Assembly: GCA_000695325.1 (NCBI GenBank)
Contig: AVPN01000435.1
Location: 1 to 29,112 of the forward strand
DNA from: Pleurobrachia bachei
Lineage: Eukaryota; Ctenophora; Tentaculata; Cydippida; Pleurobrachiidae
DNA: 29,112 nucleotides
Direction: 5' to 3'
Positions 1 to 11,400 of the stretch are shown piece by piece. The translations under genes and the position numbers were made by a program. Below the pieces are notes generated by a model. The model saw only the letters and a program-made list of their open reading frames with translations, made no database searches and was not told the origin of the DNA. The stretch's first letter is position 1, and each line of letters starts with the position of its first letter.

Positions 1-1354
1 CGTCCCTGACAGAACTTCAACCACCCAGAGGTTGGCCTGCCAGGATTACCCTGGCCCGCAGTGGAACAATGTGACCCTTCTACTATCTGGTCAGTTTCAC
101 ACTCCCCAACTGTGACATAAAGGATAAACTCCCCCGATACTCCTTCCCCCTCTACAAACTTGGTTTCTTTGTACGCCCGGCAAATCTGAAAATGAAATGT
201 GTGTTATGGAAAAGAGAATCTGAACTGCTGTATCATTGTGCTCGATATTCGTGTGGACAGTGTTACCCTGCCACTTCAAGGCCGAGCATTACGATTGAAC
301 TGAGCTGTTTAAACTGAGCGGGTTAATCTTTCCAGTCAATGGTCAGTTTAATCGTTACCATCCTACTAAGTCTGTCCATTCGGTCCTGCTTAAGCGGCCC
401 GGTGGGAGAACCGACAGACTGGGAGCATGTCAATTGAATCGTTGGTCGTCGAGCTGCGAGCAAGAGAGTATTGGACCTGCACGTGCGCGCGGCGGTAAAA
501 TGCGCGCTACCAACCGACACGGGGTCCTTTCTTCACAAGCAGAACTCAGCGTGTTCCAAACAATGACAGGGATCAGTCCCTTACGCTGCATAAACGGGCA
601 GGATACCGAGACCGGGAAATCTTTCCGAGACTGGGTAATCAAATCTGAAGCGGCGGAATGGGAGTGTAGATCTCATGATATACTAACCCCTAAATGTGAC
701 TGAGGAATTTCCATGGGTCCGCAAGTCTGTGAAGAAACACAGTCAAGAATGCATTTGAGATGATCCTTGATCGGGACTTGCATGTTCTTAACACATTCCC
801 TGTAAGGGGGATTAGATAATTGAGAGATGGGCGTCAGGAATTTACATATTCAGTCATCACTAGGATGAATAATATTTCAAGTTGCTGCAGGGGAGCGAAT
901 ATACGAATAATAAAGAGCGAGGTCTGAGGGAACATAATAGTAAGCGAGGTAGGGGGCTAAGGGAACAATAATAATTACCTTGTGATCCGAATATTCCCGT
1001 CTTCGGAAGAGGGATCTACACGGATATTATCTGACACCCATGTTGTGACCGCTGGTAATAATGAACCCTGGAGGAGGGGGTGTGGAATTTAGTTGCCAGA
1101 CTGTGTTTTAGGCGCCCGCCCCCTTCTTGGGAGGGTTAGAACATAACAATAATATTCGATATATCCTAGAAGGGAGCTAGCTGGTCACTGCAGTGAGATC
1201 TACTGCACATATTTCGAAAGAAAGCGCAGTAGGTCGTGGCAGAGGGAAGATAACATGAATATGAGGATGGCTTGGAACTTGGGAAACAAAACTGAGATTT
1301 GAGAGGGCTTGAGAATGAATTTGGATTATGAAATAGAAGATGATAATTTAGAAA

Positions 1355-1450
1355 AAGGAGGCTGGGGGATTGGGGAAAGGGATGCTGGGGATTGGGGAAA
1401 GGGAGGCTGCGGATTGGAAAAAAGAGAAGCTTGGGATTGGATAGGGGGAG
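1355..1450. repeat. Degenerate G-rich tandem repeat
   Basis: Four to five imperfect units of about 22-26 bp built on GGCTGGGGATTGGGGAAAGG follow one another. Units differ by small substitutions and indels. The purine-rich strand is the plus strand. Confidence 0.6.
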
Positions 1451-1988
1451 GCTAAGGATAGTACTCGGTGTGTGCCCTCCAATAATTTAATTAGAATTAC
1501 AGTTTCAATCTTAGCTTCAATTTCAAATGTGAGAATATGATCAGGAAAAGAGAGAGGAAGACATAAAGTGAGAGACATAAAGTGAGAGAAAAGAAGACAT
1601 AGAGAGACATGTGAAATAAAGAGCGTCATATATCACGTGGTTGTCTGTCACAGCTAGCCTAATTGACTCTCTTATCCGTATGAAGCGCTCCAATGTCGTC
1701 CATCCCTTATCAGCCCCCAACCCTGCTAACAATCTTCTCTCTCACTCACACTCTCTCTCTACCTTTTCGAAGGTTCTCTCTCTCCCTCTCCCTGATATCC
1801 AACCCATCTCCTCACCCCTTACCTTAATGGACTGAACTTCGTATTCGTCTGCACTGAAATATAATTAGCGTGTTAGGTGTGTCTGCTGGGTCTGGACCCC
1901 TACATCATGGTAACACTGACAGGGTTACACCTAGGTTGCGTTGTGTACAGTCAGTGTCTGACTGCAGGGGGCATATAATATCCAAGTA

Positions 1989-2085
1989 TAATGTGTAATG
2001 TATAATGTGTAATGTGTGGTTAAAATTTAGACATCAGGTGGGGAAGGTGTGATGTGAATAGGTGGGGAAGGTGTGATATAACTGG
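1989..2085. repeat. Short direct repeats
   Basis: Two small tandem arrays lie side by side. The first repeats a TAATGTGTAATG-type unit of about 10 bp (1989-2018). The second is two copies of AGGTGGGGAAGGTGTGAT about 25 bp apart. Confidence 0.6.
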
Positions 2086-2367
2086 TAAAAAAGGGAATGA
2101 TATGCACACTGCACAGTTGATCTGCTTGATACTTTGGTCTTTGTGTCATAATAATTGCAAGTATAATTTGGGATGCACCTCTATGATGCAGTATTATGCT
2201 ACACACTCACACCACACCCCTCCCCCTCTGTGTGTGTTTCAGTAGTAGGGTTAACCTAGTTGAAGTCCCCTAACTGGATTTCTCAACCCACCAGCGTATA
2301 ATACACTAAGCGGGCCCCCGCGTGTGCAGCTCGGTGAATTCAATAAATGTGTCTGGACAGTGAGCAT

Positions 2368-2376
2368 TCTCTCTCT

Positions 2377-2425
<49 letters not shown>
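2368..2425. repeat. (CT)n microsatellite
   Basis: Nearly pure CT dinucleotide run with two interruptions. It generates spurious Leu/Ser-repeat reading frames. Confidence 0.9.
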
Positions 2426-2786
2426 AACCCTTATCTTGCTGTCTCCACAGCCCCGAAGTGGGCTAATAACAGCTCAGATAAACCACATTATAACCTCATC
2501 CCCTGATCACCAGCTAGAAGTATCAACTTTGACACATATATATCCTAGCATTTCTCAAAGGTCCTCTCCTCCCTTTCTCCCCCTTATTTTCATATTATGT
2601 CGCTCCCTCAAACATTCACACGGACAACATGTTACCCCTTACTGCACACATCTCTGCAACGTACCACACAACACGTGAACTTACAGCTTCTCAGTACCTT
2701 GCATGCTAGACGGGTCTAAATACACCCCCATACTTATCAGCAAGCCCCCACCCTTCTGGTAATTTGGAGCAGCTTGCTTCTTAGGT

Positions 2787-2787
<1 letters not shown>

Positions 2788-2837
<50 letters not shown>

Positions 2838-2866
2838 AAGAGAGAGAGAGATAGAAAGAGAGAGGG
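2788..2866. repeat. (AG)n microsatellite
   Basis: AG dinucleotide run of about 45 bp followed by interrupted GATAGAAAGAG units. It is the source of a spurious Ser/Leu-repeat frame on the minus strand. Confidence 0.9.
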
Positions 2867-3644
2867 ATAAAGACAATGACAAGAAGGTAAGTGATTGCAA
2901 ATATCCTTGGAGCTTATGATCGGGCGGTAGTAGAAAAACTATCCCCCTCTTTGCAGCACACACAAACACACGGAGGCCCTAATAATTCTCTCTCACTGCC
3001 GTGAATCACTCATTTTCACTTTTACTTCACAAATTAGGGAGCTGCTGCAGAACATTCCACACATTTACAGGAGGGGATCACACAGTGACGGAATGTGTGT
3101 GCAATGATGATAACGGAAAATGAGAGGGATCATGGTGAAGGAATAAGAGTGTGAGGGAGTTTGGAAGATGAAGGTAATGAACATGCTGGAATCTTTTCAA
3201 TCTTTTTTAAACCCAAGCCCCAGGCCAACTTTATGTTCCATTGATATGATGGTGCAACCAGTGGTTATAAATAAAAGCGTTACTTGTGTGATAAAATAAA
3301 ACGATGAAAAAAATGTGATGACAACAAGATAAAAACCTTTCAAACGCTGTTGTGTCAAAATGGGTATGTATTCGAAGGGGTACCCTGTCGAGTGCTTCAG
3401 TGCTTCTGACCAGAACCTAGAGGGGAACACGAAATACATGTCAATTTGAAAAACAACAGAGATAAGACAAAGTGGGTGAGAAAAGTTAATATGACAAACA
3501 TACCTTTAGCAAGGCTAAAATAAGTATCATCTGCATCTCATAACAAGGCCATTATCTGTGGAATAATAGGTAATTAAATTCTGATTGAACTGTCAGCCCT
3601 AGCCCCCCTCCCCCTCTTTTGCATTATAACAGCTGTGATCTGCC

Positions 3645-3738
3645 ATTTGGTAACGCAGTTCCCCCTACATTGCGGGCACGCTAAGACGTGCCTTACTTTT
3701 GCAATGCCCTCAACAGAGGGGTAACTTCGTTACCAAAT
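3645..3738. mobile_element. 94-bp foldback element (MITE-like)
   Basis: The ends form an inverted repeat of about 21 bp: ATTTGGTAACG on the left and CGTTACCAAAT on the right, extended inward by TTCCCCCT / AGGGG. Shorter inverted segments (GGCACG / CGTGCC) lie inside. CTGCC directly abuts both ends (3640-3644 and 3739-3743), as expected of a target-site duplication. There is no coding capacity, so any transposase acts in trans. Family not assigned. Confidence 0.65.
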
Positions 3739-4682
3739 CTGCCATCCTCCCCGGGAGACCTCCGAAGATGTGTAAGGTTAACTAGACCATCAGAACGGAG
3801 CTTTATTTCAAAATTATAGTTCCAGTAGAGGAAGGGCAAACGTTAAAATATGGGTGCCTTCCATTGCTAACAATCCACCGATTTTGGTAGGATCATCAGA
3901 TACCGTTTAGTTTATTCCAACTATAAATTGAATCAATAAGTCGGCTGTTTTTGAGTCACATACATAGTACTTTTTCAAACCTTTCAACACTAATTTAAAC
4001 TGGCGATGACGTTAAAGGTCGAAACCCTCCGTCTCCAAGTCGTCCGCAGCTGCAGCCCCGAATATTTCATTGCATTTCATTTCATTGCATGATTATTAGA
4101 TGTTTGAAAAATTGTCCTATTTTAGTAGCGTGCACCTTTAAACATACTGGGAGCCGTGAGGCACCCATATTACAATAATGTACAATAATGTAGAAGATTT
4201 GCATGTTATGCTATAACAAACCCCGTTGAAATTGCCACTCGACGAGCGTCTGTTCTCTGTGCGAAACTCGATGAAATGACATTGGTGGTTGAGGGATAGC
4301 CCGTCTCCGGCTACTGTGCTCCAAGCAGGGGCGTGACAGGGTTAAATAGATGCTCTGTGACATTGATTTAGATTCGTCATTCAGCATCGCCTGGGGACCG
4401 TTCCCACTCTCTAGCTTCGTTAGGACTCTTGTCAACAACCGATTGGGGAGTGGAAACGGTCTCAAACCGATGCTGATTCAAACTGGATCTACAGAAATCG
4501 GTGTCACAGATTACCTCACACGTTTTTAACCCTACCATGCCCGTGATTCGAGCGCAGTAGCCCGCGACGAGCTAACCCTCAACCCCCACTGTTGATGAAA
4601 TGGTTTTTGTGGGCGAAAAACTTTTATAAACTTGAAAAAATTGGAATGGGTAAATTTAAATTTTATTTATTATTTTTCGGCT

Positions 4683-4736
4683 GTAACCGAAGCGCCGCGC
4701 ATACTCAAATATTACACAGCGCGGCGTCATTGTTAC
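4683..4736. repeat. 54-bp GC-rich foldback
   Basis: GTAACCGAAGCGCCGCGC at the left is mirrored by GCGCGGCGTCATTGTTAC at the right with a few mismatches, around an AT-rich loop. No flanking direct repeat is visible. Probably an old foldback element or a structured transcript segment. Confidence 0.5.
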
Positions 4737-4802
4737 ATGGAAATCTGAGTTTTTGAGCGCGCTACGTTTTAATAGCCTTAGCAATAGCAGTGCGCGTTTT
4801 GC

Positions 4803-4870
4803 AAAATTTTGGGCCCGCTTATCAGTGTTAATAGCACTGACAAGCGTCTTGGGCCCAAAAGGCGAATTTT
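4803..4870. repeat. 68-bp imperfect foldback
   Basis: The arms contain TTTTGGGCCC and GGGCCCAAAA, and inward GCTTATCAGTG opposite CACTGACAAGC, separated by TTAATAG. Two small bulges make it imperfect. AAAATT and AATTTT close the ends. No target duplication seen. Confidence 0.55.
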
Positions 4871-5482
4871 ACGCCACAGCCCACAGGAGGAGGCTAATAA
4901 ACAATTATCCGATCACCCAACTGTCTCCCCGTGAACCACACGGTCTGGTTCAATGTTCATAATTTGTACACTGCTCCAGCACATTGCATTTGCAGTACAC
5001 TTTGACTTACAGCGTTTGGGCACGTCGCGCCCTCTTTTTTCGCGCAGCTAGGTACAGCGTACATGAAGCTAATTAATTAAATGTAAACATAAACACTAAT
5101 ACTAACAGTTACCCGATCACCCATTCCCAATCCCAAATAAAAGCAAGAAACGTATTTCTTCGTTGAGTTACTCAAAAAGTGTTTCTCCGAACCAGTCTTG
5201 TTCATGTTGAAATAGTTTTCTCACTACTCCGACACGCAGCCTTGTGATATAAATAATTCAAAGTGTCATGATACATCATTATATTTTAAAACCAAACTAA
5301 GTTAACTCATAATATTAATAATCAGTGTTGCAATTTAGCCCATTCTACTTTGCCAGGAATTTTTTCACATAGTAGGAAACGTAATTAGTTTCTGATTTGA
5401 ATTGTGGCAGCGTGGAAGCTGCAAGTGCAACTGCAGGGGGAAGGTCTCATTTTTTACGCTAAATTACCCCAATTCTGTAATT

Positions 5483-8400
5483 TCAATGAGTTCTATTGTT
5501 GACTGCTTCCGGGGATAGCTCCATTCGGAGGTCGCCCAGCCCCTCAAGGCCCCGCTGGAACACCTCCATTCCTTCTTTAGCTTCAACAGGTCGCCCAGTG
5601 ACTCGCGACTGCTTTATCCGATACAAACCTGATTCATTTATGGAGATTATTATGCTGATATTAAACAACTTGTCATTAATACTCCTTTTTATCAATTGTT
5701 CCGGAATTAAACCAACAACAAAGAGAATTATAGTTAACAATACCTATTGCGAGAAGTCTGTTGTTTTCGTCCAAGTCTCTGACAGCATCTCGATTGAGCA
5801 GCTTCATTCTAGCGGATCTGAGTTTAGTTCTTCCCTCTTCAACCAAAGATATCCCGGCATTGACCTCTTCAAACCTGTCCACCTCCATACCCGTCTTGAT
5901 TCTCTTTGCCCCTAGTAGTAACAGAAGTAATCAAGTAAGTATAGTAGTTGCATATTGAATTAGATCCGAGTACTTCACACCAACTTACCCGGGTATACAT
6001 GTAGTAAGACTATTTAGTTTTTAGTAAAATATCTAACCACAACACTGATTCCCGCTCACCTTCGGTGCACAGGATTTCAGCCTCTTTGATGTTCTGTAGG
6101 CCTGACTTGTTGAATTCCACAGAGGAAAGAAGACTTATTCCATCTCCTAGAATACCACTCCCGGCAGCTGATTTATTAGCTTTAGATGAGTAGTGATTAC
6201 TGTACCTACAAATTAGATGTGTGTTAGTTAGTTAGTTTCGACATGTTAGAACACACACGTTTTTATCAAGTTTCAAGTGATCTTACGTGTTGAATCCTTC
6301 CTTGTAAGCAGCGGATAGACCATCAGTAATGGGAACAGAGGCCACATTGCCAGCACAATGTAGTTTCACATACTCCCTGACCACTCGAGTAGACCTCCTG
6401 TGGTCCAAGACCTTCAAAGCGTCCAGATCAGTGGGTGGCGGTCTGTAGTACAGACACAACATCACTTCCACCATTCTACCGAGGAGCCCAAACCTTTGAA
6501 CCCCTCCCAGGGCAGTCATTTTGAAGACTCTGTCCCAGTAGTCTTCCATTGTCTCGTCCGATTGTTGCTCTCCAATATCACTGGTCTGGTAGAGATCCCA
6601 CTCGTCTAGTGTTTTGTTAATTGTGTGTCCGTGGACTATCTGGGGGACGCTCTCTACTAGCTCCTTCAGACTAGCATACTGTGCCTTATCTACCCTCTTC
6701 ACTGAAAATAAATTTTAAGACTCGGGAAAAGTTATCAGCGTGATGCCAGAAAGCTATGTTACCCTTGTCAGATTGCGCGACCCTGTATTTAAGAAACCTC
6801 TGCTCCCGCTCGCCGGCTACGCCGGCTCGCGGAGCGTGGGTTACGAAAGTAACAATGTTACCCTATGTTATAGCCATGTTATTCTAATAGTATGTACCTG
6901 GATCAAGTGCCCTGGCTCCCCGTACCACCGGGTCCATGATGGGTAGGTTGTCGAGGAGGTAGCCAAACAAAACAGAGTATGCTGCCCTGACATCACTGTA
7001 GAATAGTGTCATCTTCCCAGATGTCACTTCCCTGGAATATTAGCAATTTATAAAAAACAAGCTTGGCAATCTCTCATATTCAGTTCGTATTTGTTTGATC
7101 AATATTCAATAAAGATAGTCATGTTGTTACCTAAACAAAGATCCAGGGGGAGCACCGATGTTGATCATATCGTCTGGTAGCTGCTGTTCTCTTTCCTCGT
7201 ATCGAATATGGGCAACTCCGCTCACAGCACTGGCCCTCGGCTCAGACCTTAGAAAACGACCTAGAAAGCAGAATATATATTTCATATGGTGGGAACCACC
7301 AAATACAGAGTTATTGCAGTAGAGGCTCTAGAACTTTTTCAAGCCATGAATAAAGGAAGGCATACAATACTCATGCTACAACTTGACGAATAAAATAATA
7401 CAACTTGACAAATAGAATAGCTTGTCTTCCAATTATACCTCCAATGTCCTTAATGAGATGAGATATGGCGTTGGAGAGAAGGTGAATTGAGGACCCTTCA
7501 ACGCCAATAGAGGAATCAATAAAATCCTCGAGGCTCTGTCCAACGCTCCGAAGGAAGGTTACCCTCAGAAGGGTCAGGGGAGAAGTGAGGGTGTTGTAAA
7601 TTCTCTGGAACCGAGGGACTTTCTTCACGCCCCGCTCTGAGCCGTGCACGTAGATTGTGAAGTATTTCACCAGGCAGGGCCAGTTTGCTAGAATGTCAGC
7701 AAAGGATTTCGCTAGCCCGAGTGAGTGCCTGATGCAAAATATTATAAAGTCAAGGTGAGGTTATACTTGCTATTTTCTAACCCTTTTTCACAAAATCTGT
7801 CTTCGCTGCATGAGCTCGGTGAGTCAAGTATTATTAAGTAAAATACTACATCTAAATTGCTGCTACTACAGCACTAACCGGTAATTGAGTGCATCATTTA
7901 TCCGGTAGAAGGAGCTCGTACTGGTATCACCCGGTGCGGTGTTCCGGGCAAACCTCTCACTCTGGTGCCCCAGGTCTTCGTTGGCGAACACCTCCACTAA
8001 CGATAGAAAGGGGGTGTCTGGAGTGCGGCAGGTCTTGAACCAGCATTGTAGGTCATATACTAGGTCCTCCATACCCCAGTCTGATACTACGTGCAGGAAC
8101 TGAGGGTGGGGAGGGGGTGAGGAGGGGGTGAGGAGAGGGGTGAGGAGGTGGGGGGGGGGTGAGGAGGGGGGAGGAGAACTATTGAATTTCTACACCTCAC
8201 CCCTATTGACTCCTTTTAGTTTCACACTTTACTGATTACTATGAATCAGAATGCATTTTCGCTGGATCTCTACCTTTCTCAGATGTCTCTAAATAGTAAA
8301 TAACCACTAAGGAGTCACTTATCGCATCTTTGAACAAATCTCCTATGTTGTTTTCATTTCCGTGATGTCTAAGTCTGACCACATGGCGATTGCCAATATA

Positions 8401-11400
8401 TGGCTGTTCTTGTTTTATTTCAGTTCAACTTCCCTTATGAAATTATTTTTATCTATCATTGCGTAACATCCTGCAAATAGTAGTTCTGATAGTATTCCAC
8501 ACCATTATGTACATGATACACCCTGTTTTAGATGGCAATATTCAGCGAAGGAGGATTCTCTTCCCCTGATTTTTACCTGTTTTTCATCTTTCTTCTAATT
8601 CCATGCGTGGCAGTCCCTCTAAACTTTTTGGTGGTGAGACACAACTACCGGAAAAGACCATCAATCGCTCGTAGCTTGTATCTTGTTTTGAGTGGGGTCG
8701 ATTTAGTGGTATGTCCGTATACCTTACTACCCGTTGCTGTCGGTTTGTGGGTACCAAAAGAATGTCCTATCGCAGATAACCAGACATGTGCGGAACCGTA
8801 CTACAATACCACGAGAAAAACAGACAGCATCGTGTTGGCAACATTATCAAGTGGAAACTACATTTGTTTGTTCTGGCCAATGGTAATCACATCCTTCCTT
8901 ACAACAGTCCGATACTTTCAAATTAAGTACCCGTTCCGTTATATCTCCCAGAAAATCGTTTTGGCATCATTGTCCCTTGTCCTTATGATTCATGCTATTA
9001 CTGTTTTTGTAGCATTTCATCTTTTGAGAGAGGATAATCTTGTTTACTACGTCTTGTTGCAGAGATGCATACAAGTGGGCAGAACGGTTGATGTGTTGAT
9101 TTTGCAACAAGTCGCAAGTTTCATAATTTTAATATTGCAAGCAACTGGTATTGTATTTACAACTTTAACTTTGGGCGAGTTATACCAGTTGTACAAGCAC
9201 CCAATGCAGGGTAATGGGGAAGGAAGGGCCCGATCTAAGATAGGAGGAACAGTTAAAGTCCTTATACTAAACATGGGGAGCATTATACATTTCCTTTGCT
9301 TGGTTACAATAACAACCATTAATGACAACTGGAAACAGCCAGATATCGTCACATCCAAGTACCCTATTGCTAACTTCATAGCCTTCATTGTACTCCCAGC
9401 AATATCTTCGCTGACCAACCCCTTGGTATATCTGTCTTTCGGTTTGGGGCAGACAAGAACGGGGTGAGTTGTTCCAGGAACGACTCCTTACAACTAGAGA
9501 AATGAACTAGAGATGTTACATGAAAATGAAGTAGTAGAACAAATCTGTGTAGCCGATTGTTTGTTGTGTATAATATTTGCTTTCGCTGCTAATGATGTAA
9601 TTGTATCTAGATAATAAAACACAGGTGGGGTGAGCGGAGGGGTGAGGGGGGGGGTGGTTGAGGGGATATATAATGGGGGGNNNNGGTTGGCGACATAGCC
9701 ACCTAGTGCGATCCCCACACATGTGGGGATCACACATGTGGGGATCACACCAGGTGTCTATGTCACCAAGGAGGAGGGGTGAAACTGAGGGGATATTCAA
9801 CAGATCAAGCAGGTGGTTTCATGTCCAAATATCAAATCGTACCTTGCTGTAAGCGTGGTAGATAACATTTTCATTGAAGGGTAGAGTCTCAATGAAGGGT
9901 AGACCTCCCTTGCTTTGGACCTCCTCCTCCAGCCCCCTGAACACTTCTAGATCACCACCAGTACGGTGTGACGTCACATACACCAGATACTTCATGGGCA
10001 GTCCCACGCTGTTCACTGCTTCAGAACACTTCCGCAGAGCAAACCCTGAGTCGTATCGTTTAATGCTGTGACTTGCTATCATGATATTCGCCACTCTTCC
10101 ACCGATATCGTGCCAAAACCTAGGAAATAAGATGAATACTGAATATTTTGATCAAGTAAACCTGTAGAAAACAATATATCTTGTCATGTGAGTATATGTT
10201 CGTCAGGTAGGGGACCCTACGATCAATCACTTATTATATGCCGACAAAATATGATTCATAAATCAAACAGATGAGGTGGAAGATTCACAAGTGACTTACC
10301 TTGCATAGATATCCAATGAGCGCTTCCCAAATTCATTTATGTTTTCTTCATAATGTAGAATCCAAAAGTTATTGTTTTCCCCGTATAACGGCTTCAAAAC
10401 TTGCTGAAAGATGGGATTGGTGTGTTTGCTTGTCTTATCCTAGTTGGGTTTATAGGGATGCTTCGGTTCCGGTTATGGATGAGAGAAGTTTTTTGGTATA
10501 AAAAACCGTGTGGATCAGTGTTTGCACTGATCAATTCGTGTAAAAACCATTTTGAGTACTCAATAATAAAAACCTGGAGTATGTGAGGTGTGATTCCTTT
10601 GTTGATCTCGTAACGAACTTTACTGCGACCCAACACCACTTGTTTAGCCACTTTAGAGTCCACAAACATGTTCGAAAACAATTCTAAAATAAAATAATTT
10701 AATTCAGTATTTCTGCTTGATTTCTGATTTCTTAATGTATTCTTTCAAGTAAGTTAGTCGTGTATTCTTGATTTGATCATGATACATAATATATCACGAA
10801 TATATCACGTCTGTGCTTCACAATGTTCCCAATAACTCACCAGCTACATTGGCGGTGTGGTAGGGGTACCCTGAGTTGGCGACATGAAGACACCACAAGA
10901 TCTCAGCCCGCTCCTGAAGATTTGTCTTGGAGACACTGCTCGCTAGCTGATCTCTACTTCCCAGCCTTCCCTCTGTTTGGAGTGGATATATTTCAGTAAG
11001 AGAGAGAGTCGGGGAACTCTCCTTTGGCATGATGGGGGAAAACAGTCGTGTCTGAAACTCAGGTTCAGGTCACGACTATTTAGTATTTATCGAATTGATG
11101 AAAAAGCAAGTTATCTGAAACAAACCTTTTTTGAAGCTGGTAATAAACTGGTGAGTTTCAAGTTCACTGTGTGCTAGAAGGGCCTCAACCCCATCTTTTC
11201 TCACACTAATGTAGCACTGACAGAACTCACAAAAGGCCTCCTCCATGGTTCTACCCCTTGACACCCACCATAACTGTTCGTACTGGGACTTCCACCCTGG
11301 GTCGTACACCAACCCTCCACGGGCAGACATGATTACTGGAGCAGGGTGAGAGGGGACGTGTTTCAAATAGTAATAGGGGGGTATTTCAAATAGTTACTAA

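Larger units (their letters stand above)
1..5482. other. Gene-poor region
   Basis: I find no convincing gene here. The reading frames present are short, lack splice-consistent partners and show no recognisable domain. The stretch holds low-complexity purine/pyrimidine tracts, microsatellites, short tandem repeats and three foldback elements, listed separately. The last 300 bases would be the 3' flank of the minus-strand gene whose stop codon is at 5485-5483. A distant exon or regulatory DNA cannot be excluded. Confidence 0.6.

Noticed and set aside
2-115. Open frame from the window edge ending at a TGA (LACQDYPGPQWNN...)
   Set aside because: Only 37 codons, no recognisable domain or acceptor; such a length is common by chance. 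It could still be the end of an exon that starts before the window.
434-703. 89-aa plus-strand frame
   Set aside because: No domain, no splice-consistent neighbours and overlapping equally long frames on the other strand.
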